In this document: positions 52,002 through 60,484 of the stretch, piece after piece
Layout of the letters: every line of letters starts with the position of its first letter
How positions within the stretch are numbered: the first letter of the stretch is position 1
Source: Pseudomonas sp. BP8
GTDB taxonomy: Bacteria; Pseudomonadota; Gammaproteobacteria; Pseudomonadales; Pseudomonadaceae
DNA: 64,000 nt
Assembly (NCBI RefSeq): GCF_017875955.1
Contig: NZ_JAGINK010000001.1
Span: 4,804,501 to 4,868,500 of the forward strand
Direction of reading: 5' to 3'
Program-made: the position numbers and the translations under genes
The notes under the pieces: model-generated
What the model saw: only the letters and a program-made list of their open reading frames with translations
Told to the model about the DNA's origin: nothing
Databases searched by the model: none

Positions 52002-52436
52002 TCAGCTGGACAGCAAGGCCTGACCGTAACCTTCGACAAATTCAGTCGGCATGCGCTTGGGCTTGCCGCTGGAAAGCTCGATGCAGACAAAGGTGGTCTG
52101 CGCACGCAGCAAGGTCGCGCCGTCGCGCGGGCGCTTTAACTGGAAGCGGCGGGTCATGCGCAGGCGCTGGTCCCAGTCGACGATCCAGGTGGCCAGTTGC
52201 AGCTCGTCCTCTTCATAGCCAGCGGCAAGGTAATCGATCTCGTGACGTACCACCGCCATGGCCCGGTCCAGCCGCCGGTACTCGGCCAGGTCAAGGCCAA
52301 GACGCTGCGAATGGCGCCAGGCGCAGCGCTCCAGCCAAGTGACGTAGACGGCGTTGTTGGCGTGGCCGAGGCCGTCAATGTCTTCCCGGCCGACGCTAAG
52401 GTCGATGATGAATGGCGATGCCAGATCCCAGCTCAT
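52002..52436 (-). CDS. Acyl-CoA thioesterase, YbgC/4HBT hot-dog family
   Basis: 144 residues from the ATG at 52436 (MSWDLASPF); the frame opens earlier without support. The 4HBT pattern is clear: REDIDGLGHANNAVYVTWLER carries the catalytic aspartate-type residue and HxNN, and VRHEIDYLAAGYEEDEL is the second strand. Such enzymes hydrolyse short or aromatic acyl-CoA thioesters. Last gene of the TetR-hydrolase-thioesterase unit, 43 bp after the hydrolase. Confidence 0.88.
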   Translation of the reverse strand: MSWDLASPFIIDLSVGREDIDGLGHANNAVYVTWLERCAWRHSQRLGLDLAEYRRLDRAMAVVRHEIDYLAAGYEEDELQLATWIVDWDQRLRMTRRFQLKRPRDGATLLRAQTTFVCIELSSGKPKRMPTEFVEGYGQALLSS

Positions 52437-52479
52437 GCGCGCTCCCAATGTCAGTGAACGGGCAGAGTGTAACGGATGC

Positions 52480-53319
52480 TCAGGCGCTTTGCCGGGCAGG
52501 TGCCTGCGCGCGCGCCAACAGCTCAAGTACGGCTTCGCTCAAACGGGGGTCGGCCAGCACCCGCTGATGACCACCCTCCTCCAGCACCATCAAGCGACTG
52601 TCGAACCAGGCCTTGTGAATGGCTTGCGCCTCACCGACCGGCACCAGCGCGTCATCGGCGGCATGCACCACCAGCCCCGGCAGCTCCAGCTGATAGCCAC
52701 TGACATCCAGACGGGCCACTTGCAGGCCGACATCGCGCTCGACCTGGCGAATGAACGCCGCACGCGCACGCGGCGGTAGGCCCAGGTGCCGGGCAAAGCC
52801 ACGCAACACACCGAGCAACTGCGCCGGTGCGGCAATACTGACCGCCGCCTCGGTACGCAGGCCCCACTGCAAGGCCAGCAGGACACTGGCGCCGCCCATG
52901 GAGTGACCGATCACTGCGCGCAGCGGTGGCAGTTCGGCAGCTGCTTCAAGCAGCGCACGAGCAAACAGCACCACGTGTGCCTGTTGTCCAGGCGAACGAC
53001 CATGGGCCGGACCTTCGAGCGACACAACACTATGACCGCTATCGACCAGCGTCTCGATCAGGGCGGCAAACTGGGTCGCCCGCCCTTCCCAGCCGTGCAT
53101 CAGCAATATTGTCGGGCCCTTGCCCCAGCGCAGCGCCGACAAGCCGAAGCGCAAGGTGATGCGCTCGGCGCGGGCCAGCAACGGCAGCTCCCAGGGTTTG
53201 GGAGGCAGGTTGCGCGGGGTCATGAAGGCCCGGCGCATCTTGCCGGCGACATGCTCAGGGGCCAATCGGCCCAGGGTACCGTTGACGCCGCGAATCCAGC
53301 TCAGGGTGGTCATCGCCAT
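52480..53319 (-). CDS. Alpha/beta hydrolase
   Basis: 279 residues. The oxyanion turn is LMHGWEGRATQF, the nucleophile elbow GHSMGG places serine at 140, and the acid and histidine are in HAADDALVPV and EEGGHQRVL near residues 214-217 and 245. It resembles cytoplasmic esterases or lipases with no signal peptide. It starts 19 bp after the TetR gene, so the regulator probably controls its own operon with this hydrolase and the thioesterase; a role in fatty or aromatic acyl ester use is a reasonable guess. Confidence 0.9.
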   Translation of the reverse strand: MAMTTLSWIRGVNGTLGRLAPEHVAGKMRRAFMTPRNLPPKPWELPLLARAERITLRFGLSALRWGKGPTILLMHGWEGRATQFAALIETLVDSGHSVVSLEGPAHGRSPGQQAHVVLFARALLEAAAELPPLRAVIGHSMGGASVLLALQWGLRTEAAVSIAAPAQLLGVLRGFARHLGLPPRARAAFIRQVERDVGLQVARLDVSGYQLELPGLVVHAADDALVPVGEAQAIHKAWFDSRLMVLEEGGHQRVLADPRLSEAVLELLARAQAPARQSA

Positions 53320-53338
53320 GCTCCAGGGGTGAGGTTGC

Positions 53339-53878
53339 TCAAATGACTGCCGACTTGGCGGCGCGCAAAATACGGTCCGACAACTCAGTACCGCCCAAGG
53401 CCCGGGCCAGGGCCAGGCCGCCGATCATCAGGGCAAGATCGGCAAAGGCCTTGTCGACGTCTTCAGGGCAGTCGACCATCTGCGCGGCCATCAGCTCGAT
53501 ATGCTCAGCCAGGACCTCGCGAAACACTGCCGGCAGGCGCTGCATTTCGCTAAGGGAGGCGGGCAACGGGCAGGCCTGCACCTGTGCGTCACGGTGCTTG
53601 CGCGACAGGTAGAAGGCGGCGGCCAGGGCGCGACGACCTTCGCCGTCCAGCGCCGGATCCACCTGCGCGAGCAGCCCACGCCGCTCACCGAGCAGTTGGT
53701 TGAAGGCCTCGAGCATGAGCGCGTCCTTGCTGTCGAAATGGGCGTAGAAGCCGCCCACGGTCAACCCAGCCGCACCCATGACCTGGCTCACGCTTGGTTC
53801 GGCCGGGCCGTGCTGGATCAAGGCACTGCGCGCCGATTCGAGAATGCGTTCGCGGGTCTTGCTCTTCTTTTCGCTCAT
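53339..53878 (-). CDS. TetR family regulator of the hydrolase operon
   Basis: 179 residues from the ATG at 53878, with GAGGTGGGCC just upstream. The HTH is typical: RERILESARSALIQHG, VSQVMGAAGLTVGGFYAHF, DSKDALMLEAF. The C-terminal domain resembles the TetR_C group that binds hydrophobic ligands. It is the first gene of a three-gene unit, and an AT-rich palindrome in front of it suggests autorepression. Confidence 0.92.
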   Translation of the reverse strand: MSEKKSKTRERILESARSALIQHGPAEPSVSQVMGAAGLTVGGFYAHFDSKDALMLEAFNQLLGERRGLLAQVDPALDGEGRRALAAAFYLSRKHRDAQVQACPLPASLSEMQRLPAVFREVLAEHIELMAAQMVDCPEDVDKAFADLALMIGGLALARALGGTELSDRILRAAKSAVI

Positions 53879-53889
53879 GGCCCACCTCA

Positions 53890-53927
53890 GAAATATTATG
53901 ATCAGAATATGATACGCATAATATTTT
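53890..53927. promoter_or_regulatory. Palindromic operator candidate of the TetR gene
   Basis: AATATTATG (53892-53900) and CATAATATT (53917-53925) are perfect inverted arms 16 bp apart, in an AT-rich stretch 14-47 bp upstream of the TetR ATG that also fits a -10/-35 region. Confidence 0.7.
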
Positions 53928-54049
53928 TTGGCAAGCGCTCTCTGCGACCCTTGGTCGGCAGACGGAGAAAAAGGTAAATCGCAGACAAACAAAAGGCCCA
54001 TTCAATAATCGAATGAGCCTTATAAGCCCCGCAAAACGCGAGAAAAAAA

Positions 54050-54125
54050 TGGCGTCCCCTAGGGGACTCGAACCCCTGTTACCGCCGTGAAAGGGCGGTG
54101 TCCTAGGCCACTAGACGAAGGGGAC
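54050..54125 (-). tRNA. tRNA-Glu (TTC), copy 1
   Basis: 76 nt with CCA. Stem GTCCCCT pairs with AGGGGAC, anticodon loop CTTTCAC gives TTC. Flanked by GAATGAGCCT-type spacer also found beside copy 2. Confidence 0.98.
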
Positions 54126-54168
54126 ATGTAACCTTCGTACAGATCCGTTTTCACGAATCCTGGCAAAT

Positions 54169-54244
54169 TGGTGGAGCTAAGCGGGATCGAACCGCTGACC
54201 TCCTGCATGCCATGCAGGCGCTCTCCCAGCTGAGCTATAGCCCC
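54169..54244 (-). tRNA. tRNA-Ala (GGC), copy 1
   Basis: 76 nt with CCA. Stem GGGGCTA pairs with TAGCTCC (one G-T pair), anticodon loop ATGGCAT gives GGC. Confidence 0.98.
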
Positions 54245-54309
54245 GAAAACAAAAGGCCCATCCAATATGCGAATGAGCCTTTAAAGCCCCGCAAAACGCG
54301 GGTAAAACA

Positions 54310-54385
54310 TGGCGTCCCCTAGGGGACTCGAACCCCTGTTACCGCCGTGAAAGGGCGGTGTCCTAGGCCACTAGACGAAGGGGAC
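54310..54385 (-). tRNA. tRNA-Glu (TTC), copy 2
   Basis: Identical to copy 1. The spacers on both sides are near-copies of those around copy 1, showing duplication of an Ala-Glu unit of about 260 bp. Confidence 0.98.
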
Positions 54386-54427
54386 GTAACCTTCGTGCAG
54401 ATCCGCTTTCACAGACCCGGCGCAATT

Positions 54428-54503
54428 TGGTGGAGCTAAGCGGGATCGAACCGCTGACCTCCTGCATGCCATGCAGGCGCTCTCCCAGCTGAGCTATAGC
54501 CCC
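54428..54503 (-). tRNA. tRNA-Ala (GGC), copy 2
   Basis: Identical to copy 1; anticodon GGC. Confidence 0.98.
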
Positions 54504-54556
54504 AGATTTCTAGCCTCGCGGCCCAGCGACATCGTGAAACATCGCTTGTGTAAAAC

Positions 54557-54632
54557 TGGCGTCCCCTAGGGGACTCGAACCCCTGTTACCGCCGTGAAAG
54601 GGCGGTGTCCTAGGCCACTAGACGAAGGGGAC
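54557..54632 (-). tRNA. tRNA-Glu (TTC), copy 3
   Basis: Identical tRNA; its flanks differ from those of copies 1 and 2, so this pair is the older or independent one. Confidence 0.98.
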
Positions 54633-54708
54633 GAACCTTCTACCGTGAAACCCGGTGCTGAACCCGGACTTCATTCCCCGTCGCCTTGGCTGACGTGGAA
54701 TCGGAATT

Positions 54709-54784
54709 TGGTGGAGCTAAGCGGGATCGAACCGCTGACCTCCTGCATGCCATGCAGGCGCTCTCCCAGCTGAGCTATAGCCCC
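54709..54784 (-). tRNA. tRNA-Ala (GGC), copy 3
   Basis: Identical to copies 1 and 2. First tRNA of the leftward Ala-Glu-Ala-Glu-Ala-Glu run. The gap 54785-55096 holds a REP and a hairpin but no gene. Confidence 0.98.
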
Positions 54785-55002
54785 ACAATGTCGCTCTGAA
54801 CTTGAATCACCGGCTGGGTGCCTGGCGCTTCTTAACGTTCATCGCTGTGGACGGGGCGCATATTAAGATCGGATTGCAGAGCTGTCAAACGAATTCTTGA
54901 AAATATTCAAAAGTTTTTTCACAGATAACAATCACTTACCGCCCTGCCCTATCAAAACAGGCTTTTTAACGATGAGAACAACTGTGTTGGTTGCGGTAGC
55001 GC

Positions 55003-55034
55003 TGGCCTCTTCGCGGGGCAAGCCCGCCCCTACA
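55003..55034. repeat. Single REP element near the gltX 3' end
   Basis: TGGCCTCTTCGCGGGGCAAG then CCCGCCCCTAC, main REP family, one base off the consensus. Confidence 0.85.
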
Positions 55035-55035
55035 A

Positions 55036-55074
55036 GGTTCGCGTGGGTCATAGAGACTGTGGCCCACGCGAACC
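55036..55074 (-). terminator. Hairpin downstream of gltX
   Basis: GGTTCGCGTGGG (55036-55047) and CCCACGCGAACC (55063-55074) are a perfect 12-base stem, 23 bp after the gltX stop. There is no T-run, so it is a stabilising or Rho-assisted structure rather than a classical intrinsic terminator. Confidence 0.65.
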
Positions 55075-55096
55075 CTGCAGGAGTGAGAGCGGGCTA

Positions 55097-56578
55097 TCAG
55101 GCGATGTTTGCCAGCAGCTTTTCCCACTCTTTGTTTTCTTTCTTCGACACGCCACCGAGCAGGTCCAGGGCCTGACGCAGACGGTAACGGGTCAGGTCCG
55201 GGCCAAGGATTTCCATGGCGTCGAGCACCGAGACCGAACTGGCCTGGCCGGAAATGGCCGCGAACATCAGCGGCATGGCGTCGCGCAGCTTGAGCTCCAG
55301 CGCTTCAACCACCGCTTGAATACAGCCGGTGATACGCTCTTTTTCCCACTGACGCAGGCTTTCGAGCTTCCACAGGATCAACTGGATGACCTGACGCACC
55401 TGGTCGGCGGAGAGCTTCTTGTGCTCGAACAGCTTGGCGTCGAGCTTAAGCCCGCCTTCGAAGAAGAAGCCACCCAGCGGGGCAATCTGGCTGAAGGTTT
55501 CGACCCGACCCTGCACGTGCGGGGCGATCTTCATCATGTAGTCGCTGTTGAATGCCCATTTCTGCACGCGCGCAGCGAACTCTTCCACCGGCAACTCACG
55601 CAGCCACTGGCCGTTGAGCCAGGACAGCTTCTCGATGTCGAAGATCGGACCACCAAGAGAGATGCGCGACAGGTCGAAGTGCTCGACCATTTCCGCCAGG
55701 GAGAATTTCTCACGCTCGTCCGGCATCGACCAGCCCATGCGGCCGAGGTAGTTGAGCATCGCCTCAGGCATGAAGCCCATACGCTCGTAGAAGGTCACCG
55801 AGGTCGGGTTCTTGCGCTTGGACAGCTTGCTCTTGTCCGGGTTACGCAGCAGCGGCATGTAGCACAGCTTGGGCTGCTCCCAACCGAAGTATTCGTACAG
55901 TTTGATCAGCTTGGGCGCCGACGGCAGCCACTCTTCGCCACGCAGGACGTGGGTGATGCCCATCAGGTGGTCGTCGACGACGTTGGCCAGGAAGTACGTC
56001 GGCAGGCCGTCGTTTTTCATCAGAACCTGCATGTCCATGCGGTCCCACGGGATTTCCACATCGCCACGGAGCATGTCCGGCACCACGCAGATACCTTCGC
56101 TCGGCACCTTCATGCGGATCACGTGCTGCTCGCCAGCGGCCAGGCGGCGCTGGACTTCTTCAGCGCTCAGGTTCAGCGCGCGACCGTCATAGCGCGGGGT
56201 CTCGCCGCGGGCCATCTGCTCGGCGCGCATCTGGTCGAGCTCTTCGGCGGTGCAGAAGCAATAGAACGCGTGACCGGCATCCACCAGCTCCTTGGCGTAC
56301 TTGGCGTAGATCTCGCCACGCTCGCTCTGCCGGTATGGGCCGTGCGGACCACCGACGTCCGGACCTTCATTCCACTCGATACCGAGCCAGCGCAGGGCGT
56401 CGAAGATCTGCTGTTCCGACTCACGGGTCGAACGCAACTGGTCGGTGTCTTCGATCCGCAGGATGAACTCGCCGCCGTGCTGCTTGGCAAAGCAGTAGTT
56501 GAACAGGGCGATGTAGGCGGTGCCGACATGGGGGTCGCCAGTCGGCGATGGCGCGATACGCGTGCGAACGGTGGTCAT
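55097..56578 (-). CDS. gltX: Glutamyl-tRNA synthetase
   Basis: 493 residues from the ATG at 56578 (MTTVRTRIAPSPTGDPHVGT); the frame opens 27 codons earlier without support. The class I signature HIGH appears as HVGT and the KMSKS loop as KLSKRK. The C-terminal helical cage recognises the anticodon. It charges tRNA-Glu; its gene lies next to three tRNA-Glu genes, as in other pseudomonads. Confidence 0.98.
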   Translation of the reverse strand: MTTVRTRIAPSPTGDPHVGTAYIALFNYCFAKQHGGEFILRIEDTDQLRSTRESEQQIFDALRWLGIEWNEGPDVGGPHGPYRQSERGEIYAKYAKELVDAGHAFYCFCTAEELDQMRAEQMARGETPRYDGRALNLSAEEVQRRLAAGEQHVIRMKVPSEGICVVPDMLRGDVEIPWDRMDMQVLMKNDGLPTYFLANVVDDHLMGITHVLRGEEWLPSAPKLIKLYEYFGWEQPKLCYMPLLRNPDKSKLSKRKNPTSVTFYERMGFMPEAMLNYLGRMGWSMPDEREKFSLAEMVEHFDLSRISLGGPIFDIEKLSWLNGQWLRELPVEEFAARVQKWAFNSDYMMKIAPHVQGRVETFSQIAPLGGFFFEGGLKLDAKLFEHKKLSADQVRQVIQLILWKLESLRQWEKERITGCIQAVVEALELKLRDAMPLMFAAISGQASSVSVLDAMEILGPDLTRYRLRQALDLLGGVSKKENKEWEKLLANIA

Positions 56579-56749
56579 GGGGAGTCTCGGACGAAAGATG
56601 AAACAAAGGCGGGATGTTAGCAGGGAGCGGGCACTCGGCTCCAGCAATGGAGCGATCATCGCCTGTGGTCAAACCGGCAGGTACTGCTTTGGCGGGCGAG
56701 AACTGCCTCGCCCGCACCTACCTACCCGACCCACTACAAGATCCGCATA

Positions 56750-56772
56750 CCGCTCAGAGGTACCCTGAGCGG
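56750..56772 (-). terminator. Hairpin at the uvrB stop
   Basis: CCGCTCAG and CTGAGCGG form an eight-base stem two bases past the uvrB stop; no T-run follows, so efficiency is uncertain. Confidence 0.5.
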
Positions 56773-56774
56773 TG

Positions 56775-58790
56775 TCAGCTGGCGATCAACCGCTCGCGCA
56801 GCTGGGTGATTTCGTCGCGCAATTGCGCGGCGGCCTCGAACTCCAGATCCCGCGCCAACTGGAACATCTTCTCTTCGAGCTGCTTGATGCGCTTGGTGAT
56901 CTCGCCTGGGGTGCGCAGCTCCGCTTCGTAACGGGCGCTCTCCTCCGCAGCCTTGGCCATGCCCTTGCGCTTCTTGCTGCGCCCGCCGGGGATGTTGGCG
57001 CCTTCCATGATATCGGTGATGTCCTTGACGACGCCCTTGGGCACGATGCCATTGGCTTCGTTGAAAGCCACCTGCTTGGCCCGTCGTCGCTCGGTCTCGT
57101 CAATTGCCCGCTGCATGGAGCCAGTCATGTTGTCGGCATAGAGGATCGCCTTGCCGTTGAGGTTTCGCGCGGCACGACCGATGGTCTGGATCAATGAGCG
57201 TTCGGAGCGCAGGAAGCCCTCCTTGTCAGCATCGAGAATCGCCACCAGGGACACTTCCGGCATGTCCAGGCCCTCTCGCAGCAGGTTGATCCCGACCAGC
57301 ACGTCGAACGTACCCAGACGCAAATCGCGAATGATCTCGACCCGCTCGACGGTGTCGATGTCCGAGTGCAGGTAACGCACACGCACATCGTGATCGGCCA
57401 GGTAATCGCTGAGGTCCTCGGCCATGCGCTTGGTCAGCGTCGTGGCCAGGACCCGTTCGCCAACGGCCACCCGTTTGCCGATCTCCGACAGCAGGTCGTC
57501 GACCTGGGTCAATGCGGGGCGTATCTCCACCTGGGGATCGACCAGGCCGGTCGGCCGCACGACCTGCTCGACCACCCGTCCGGCATGCTCCGCCTCATAC
57601 GGACCCGGGGTAGCCGAAACAAAGATGGTCTGCGGGCTGACCGATTCCCACTCATCGAAACGCATGGGCCGGTTGTCCAGCGCCGAGGGCAGGCGGAAGC
57701 CGTACTCCACCAGGGTTTCCTTGCGCGAACGGTCACCCTTGTACATGGCGCCGACCTGCGGAACGCTGACGTGCGACTCATCGATGATCAGCAAGGCGTC
57801 ATCCGGCAGGTAGTCGTAGAGCGTGGGCGGTGGCGCGCCGGACGGACGCCCGGAGAGGTAGCGCGAGTAGTTCTCGATGCCGTTGCAGTAGCCCAGTTCG
57901 AGGATCATCTCCAGGTCAAAACGCGTGCGCTGCTCGAGCCGCTGGGCCTCGACCAGCTTGTTGGTCCTGTGCAGAAATTCAAGCCGCTCCTTGAGCTCCT
58001 CCTTGATCCCCTCGACCGCACCAAGCAGGGTCTCGCGTGGGGTGACGTAGTGGCTTTTGGGATAAAAGGTGAAACGCGGCAGCTTGCGAATCACTTCGCC
58101 GGTCAGCGGATCGAAGGCGGCAATGTTCTCCACCTCGTCATCGAACAGCTCGATACGAATCGCCTCGAGGTCCGATTCAGCCGGAAACACGTCGATCACA
58201 TCACCACGAACACGGAAGGTTGCCCGGGCGAAGTCCATCTCGTTGCGGGTGTATTGCAGATCGGCCAGGCGACGCAACAACGCACGCTGATCGAGCTTGT
58301 CGCCGCGATCGATGTGCAAGACCATTTTCAGGTAGGTCTCGGGGCTACCCAAGCCATAGATGCAGGACACCGTGGTGACGATGATGGCATCACGCCGCTC
58401 AAGCAGCGCCTTGGTCGCCGACAGGCGCATCTGCTCGATGTGGTCGTTGATCGAGGCATCCTTCTCGATGAAGGTGTCCGATGACGGCACATAGGCTTCA
58501 GGCTGGTAGTAGTCGTAGTAGGAAACAAAATACTCGACCGCGTTGTTCGGGAAAAACGCCTTGAACTCGCCGTAAAGCTGCGCAGCGAGGGTCTTGTTCG
58601 GTGCCAGCACCAGGGTCGGGCGCTGCACCTGCTGGATGACGTTGGCAACGCTGAAGGTCTTGCCCGAACCCGTCACACCGAGCAGGGTCTGGTGCGAGAG
58701 CCCGGCCTGGATGCCCTCGACCATCTGGCGAATCGCCTCGGGCTGATCGCCTGCCGGCTGGAAACGAGTGACGAGCTGGAACTCGGACAT
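56775..58790 (-). CDS. uvrB: Excinuclease ABC subunit B
   Basis: 671 residues, normal length. Walker A is GVTGSGKTFS near residues 39-48, the beta-hairpin that probes DNA lies in YYDYYQPEAYVPSSD, the DEAD-type box is IDESHVS, and helicase motifs V-VI include LREGLDMPEVSLV and QTIGRAARN. The C-terminal UVR helices (LEEKMFQLARDLEFEAAAQLRDEI) bind UvrC. It verifies damage in nucleotide excision repair. A probable LexA box overlaps its promoter region. Confidence 0.98.
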   Translation of the reverse strand: MSEFQLVTRFQPAGDQPEAIRQMVEGIQAGLSHQTLLGVTGSGKTFSVANVIQQVQRPTLVLAPNKTLAAQLYGEFKAFFPNNAVEYFVSYYDYYQPEAYVPSSDTFIEKDASINDHIEQMRLSATKALLERRDAIIVTTVSCIYGLGSPETYLKMVLHIDRGDKLDQRALLRRLADLQYTRNEMDFARATFRVRGDVIDVFPAESDLEAIRIELFDDEVENIAAFDPLTGEVIRKLPRFTFYPKSHYVTPRETLLGAVEGIKEELKERLEFLHRTNKLVEAQRLEQRTRFDLEMILELGYCNGIENYSRYLSGRPSGAPPPTLYDYLPDDALLIIDESHVSVPQVGAMYKGDRSRKETLVEYGFRLPSALDNRPMRFDEWESVSPQTIFVSATPGPYEAEHAGRVVEQVVRPTGLVDPQVEIRPALTQVDDLLSEIGKRVAVGERVLATTLTKRMAEDLSDYLADHDVRVRYLHSDIDTVERVEIIRDLRLGTFDVLVGINLLREGLDMPEVSLVAILDADKEGFLRSERSLIQTIGRAARNLNGKAILYADNMTGSMQRAIDETERRRAKQVAFNEANGIVPKGVVKDITDIMEGANIPGGRSKKRKGMAKAAEESARYEAELRTPGEITKRIKQLEEKMFQLARDLEFEAAAQLRDEITQLRERLIAS

Positions 58791-58806
58791 GGCTGACCTC
58801 GAGCAA

Positions 58807-58822
58807 CTGTAAATATAGCCAG
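58807..58822. promoter_or_regulatory. Probable LexA (SOS) box upstream of uvrB
   Basis: CTGTAAATATAGCCAG has the CTG-N10-CAG form of LexA sites, with one good half (CTGTAAATATA) and one weaker half. It lies 17-32 bp upstream of the uvrB ATG, a repressing position. Confidence 0.7.
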
Positions 58823-59069
58823 TAGTCTATACCGAAACGGGCGCGATCTGCCGCCCTTTCAGGACAGGTGAATGAGCGTATGTGTCAGTGGACCCGGCAA
58901 TTCGACCAATGGTCCAAAATATTTCCGCTAAAACGCCAGAAAAGCTGCGCCAGAGTGTCGCAGTGACGGATGGGTATCACTATACTGACTCCCCGTTTGT
59001 GCACCGCTTCAGTGCATTTCGGCTGAAGGGTGCTCGTCCTATCACACACCATTCAGAGCCAAGGTAACA

Positions 59070-60266
59070 ATGAGCCTGTTTTCCGCTGTCGAGCTGGCAC
59101 CCCGCGACCCTATCCTGGGCCTCAACGAAGCTTTCAACACCGATCCCCGTACCGACAAGGTCAACCTGGGCGTAGGCGTCTACAGCAATGAGGAAGGCCG
59201 TATTCCGCTGCTGCGCGCGGTGATCGAAGCCGAAACCCAGCGTGCCGCCCAGCATGCTTCCCGTGGCTACCTGCCGATCGATGGCATCGCCACCTACGAC
59301 CAGGCCGTACAGAAGCTGCTGTTCGGCGCCGAGTCGCCGCTGCTGGCCGCTGGCCGCGTGGTCACCGTGCAAGCCGTGGGCGGCACCGGTGCCCTGAAAA
59401 TCGGCGCAGACTTCCTCAAGCGCCTGTCGCCAGACGCCGTGGTTGCGATCAGCGACCCGAGCTGGGAAAACCACCGCGCCCTGTTCGAAACCGCCGGTTT
59501 CCCGGTGCAGAACTACCGCTACTACGATGCACCCAGCCACGACGTCAACCGCGCCGGCATGCTTGAAGACCTGAACAACCTGCCATCCGGCTCGATCATC
59601 GTCCTGCACGCTTGCTGCCATAACCCGACCGGTGTCGACCTCAGCCTGGACGACTGGAAAAACGTCCTTGAAGTAGTCAAGGCCAAGGGCCACGTACCGT
59701 TCCTCGACATGGCCTACCAAGGTTTTGGCGATGGCATCGACGAAGACGCCTTTGCCGTGCGTCTGTTCGCCGAGTCGGGCCTGGACTTCTTCGTGTCCAG
59801 CTCGTTCTCCAAGTCGTTCTCGCTGTATGGCGAGCGCGTTGGCGCGCTGTCGATCGTGACCGCCTCGAAGGATGAAAGCACCCGCGTGCTGTCGCAGGTC
59901 AAGCGGGTCATCCGCACCACCTACTCCAACCCGCCGACCCACGGCGCGACCATCGTCGCCACCGTGCTGAACAGCCCTGAGCTGCGTCAGATGTGGGAAG
60001 CCGAGCTGGGTGAAATGCGCAACCGCATCCACGGTATGCGCAAGCAGATGGTCGAATTGCTGGGCCAATACGGCGCGCAAACCGACTTCAGCTTCGTTGG
60101 CCGTCAGCGTGGCATGTTCTCTTACTCGGGCTTGACTGCCGAGCAGGTCGCTCGCCTGAAAGACCAGTTTGGCATCTATGCGCTGGATACCGGCCGCATC
60201 TGTGTGGCGGCGCTGAACCAGAACAATATCCACGTGGTAACCAAGGCAATCGTCGAGGTTCTGTAA
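59070..60266 (+). CDS. Aspartate/aromatic amino acid aminotransferase
   Basis: 398 residues, class I aminotransferase of the AspC/TyrB group (MSLFSAVELAPRDPILGLNE). The PLP lysine is K248 in SSSFSKSFSLYGERVG; NPTGVDLS, the phosphate-binding and DMAYQGFGDG segments are present, and the C-terminus has the substrate arginine in DTGRICVAALN. It exchanges amino groups between aspartate, phenylalanine or tyrosine and 2-oxoglutarate. Sequence alone does not decide between aspartate and aromatic preference. AAGGT precedes the ATG; it is divergent from uvrB across 279 bp with a TATACT -10-like box near 58980. Confidence 0.93.
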   Translation: MSLFSAVELAPRDPILGLNEAFNTDPRTDKVNLGVGVYSNEEGRIPLLRAVIEAETQRAAQHASRGYLPIDGIATYDQAVQKLLFGAESPLLAAGRVVTVQAVGGTGALKIGADFLKRLSPDAVVAISDPSWENHRALFETAGFPVQNYRYYDAPSHDVNRAGMLEDLNNLPSGSIIVLHACCHNPTGVDLSLDDWKNVLEVVKAKGHVPFLDMAYQGFGDGIDEDAFAVRLFAESGLDFFVSSSFSKSFSLYGERVGALSIVTASKDESTRVLSQVKRVIRTTYSNPPTHGATIVATVLNSPELRQMWEAELGEMRNRIHGMRKQMVELLGQYGAQTDFSFVGRQRGMFSYSGLTAEQVARLKDQFGIYALDTGRICVAALNQNNIHVVTKAIVEVL

Positions 60267-60327
60267 GCCACGCGGTAGCACGGGGAGTCTTGACTTCCCC
60301 TTTGTTATCAGTAAGATACGTGCAGAT

Positions 60328-60403
60328 TCCGCGATAGCTCAGTTGGTAGAGCAAATGACTGTTAATCATTGGGTCCCTGGTTCGAGTCCAGGTCGTGGAG
60401 CCA
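60328..60403 (+). tRNA. tRNA-Asn (GTT)
   Basis: 76 nt with CCA. Stem TCCGCGA pairs with TCGTGGA, anticodon loop CTGTTAA gives GTT, T arm GGTTCGAGTCC. Confidence 0.98.
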
Positions 60404-60409
60404 AACACT

Positions 60410-60446
60410 AAAAAACCTCCAGTTGCGCAAGCACTGGAGGTTTTTT
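60410..60446 (+). terminator. Intrinsic terminator after tRNA-Asn
   Basis: AAAAAACCTCCAGT and ACTGGAGGTTTTTT form a long stem around TGCGCAAGC; six T follow. The same stem can act on the minus strand for the DUF1285 transcript. Confidence 0.92.
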
Positions 60447-60484
60447 CATTCTTGGCCTTCGCCAGGATGAGTTAAGCGGCCCGG

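Noticed and set aside
54050..54784. Genomic island inserted at a tRNA gene
   Set aside because: No integrase, direct repeat of a tRNA end or foreign genes next to either tRNA group.
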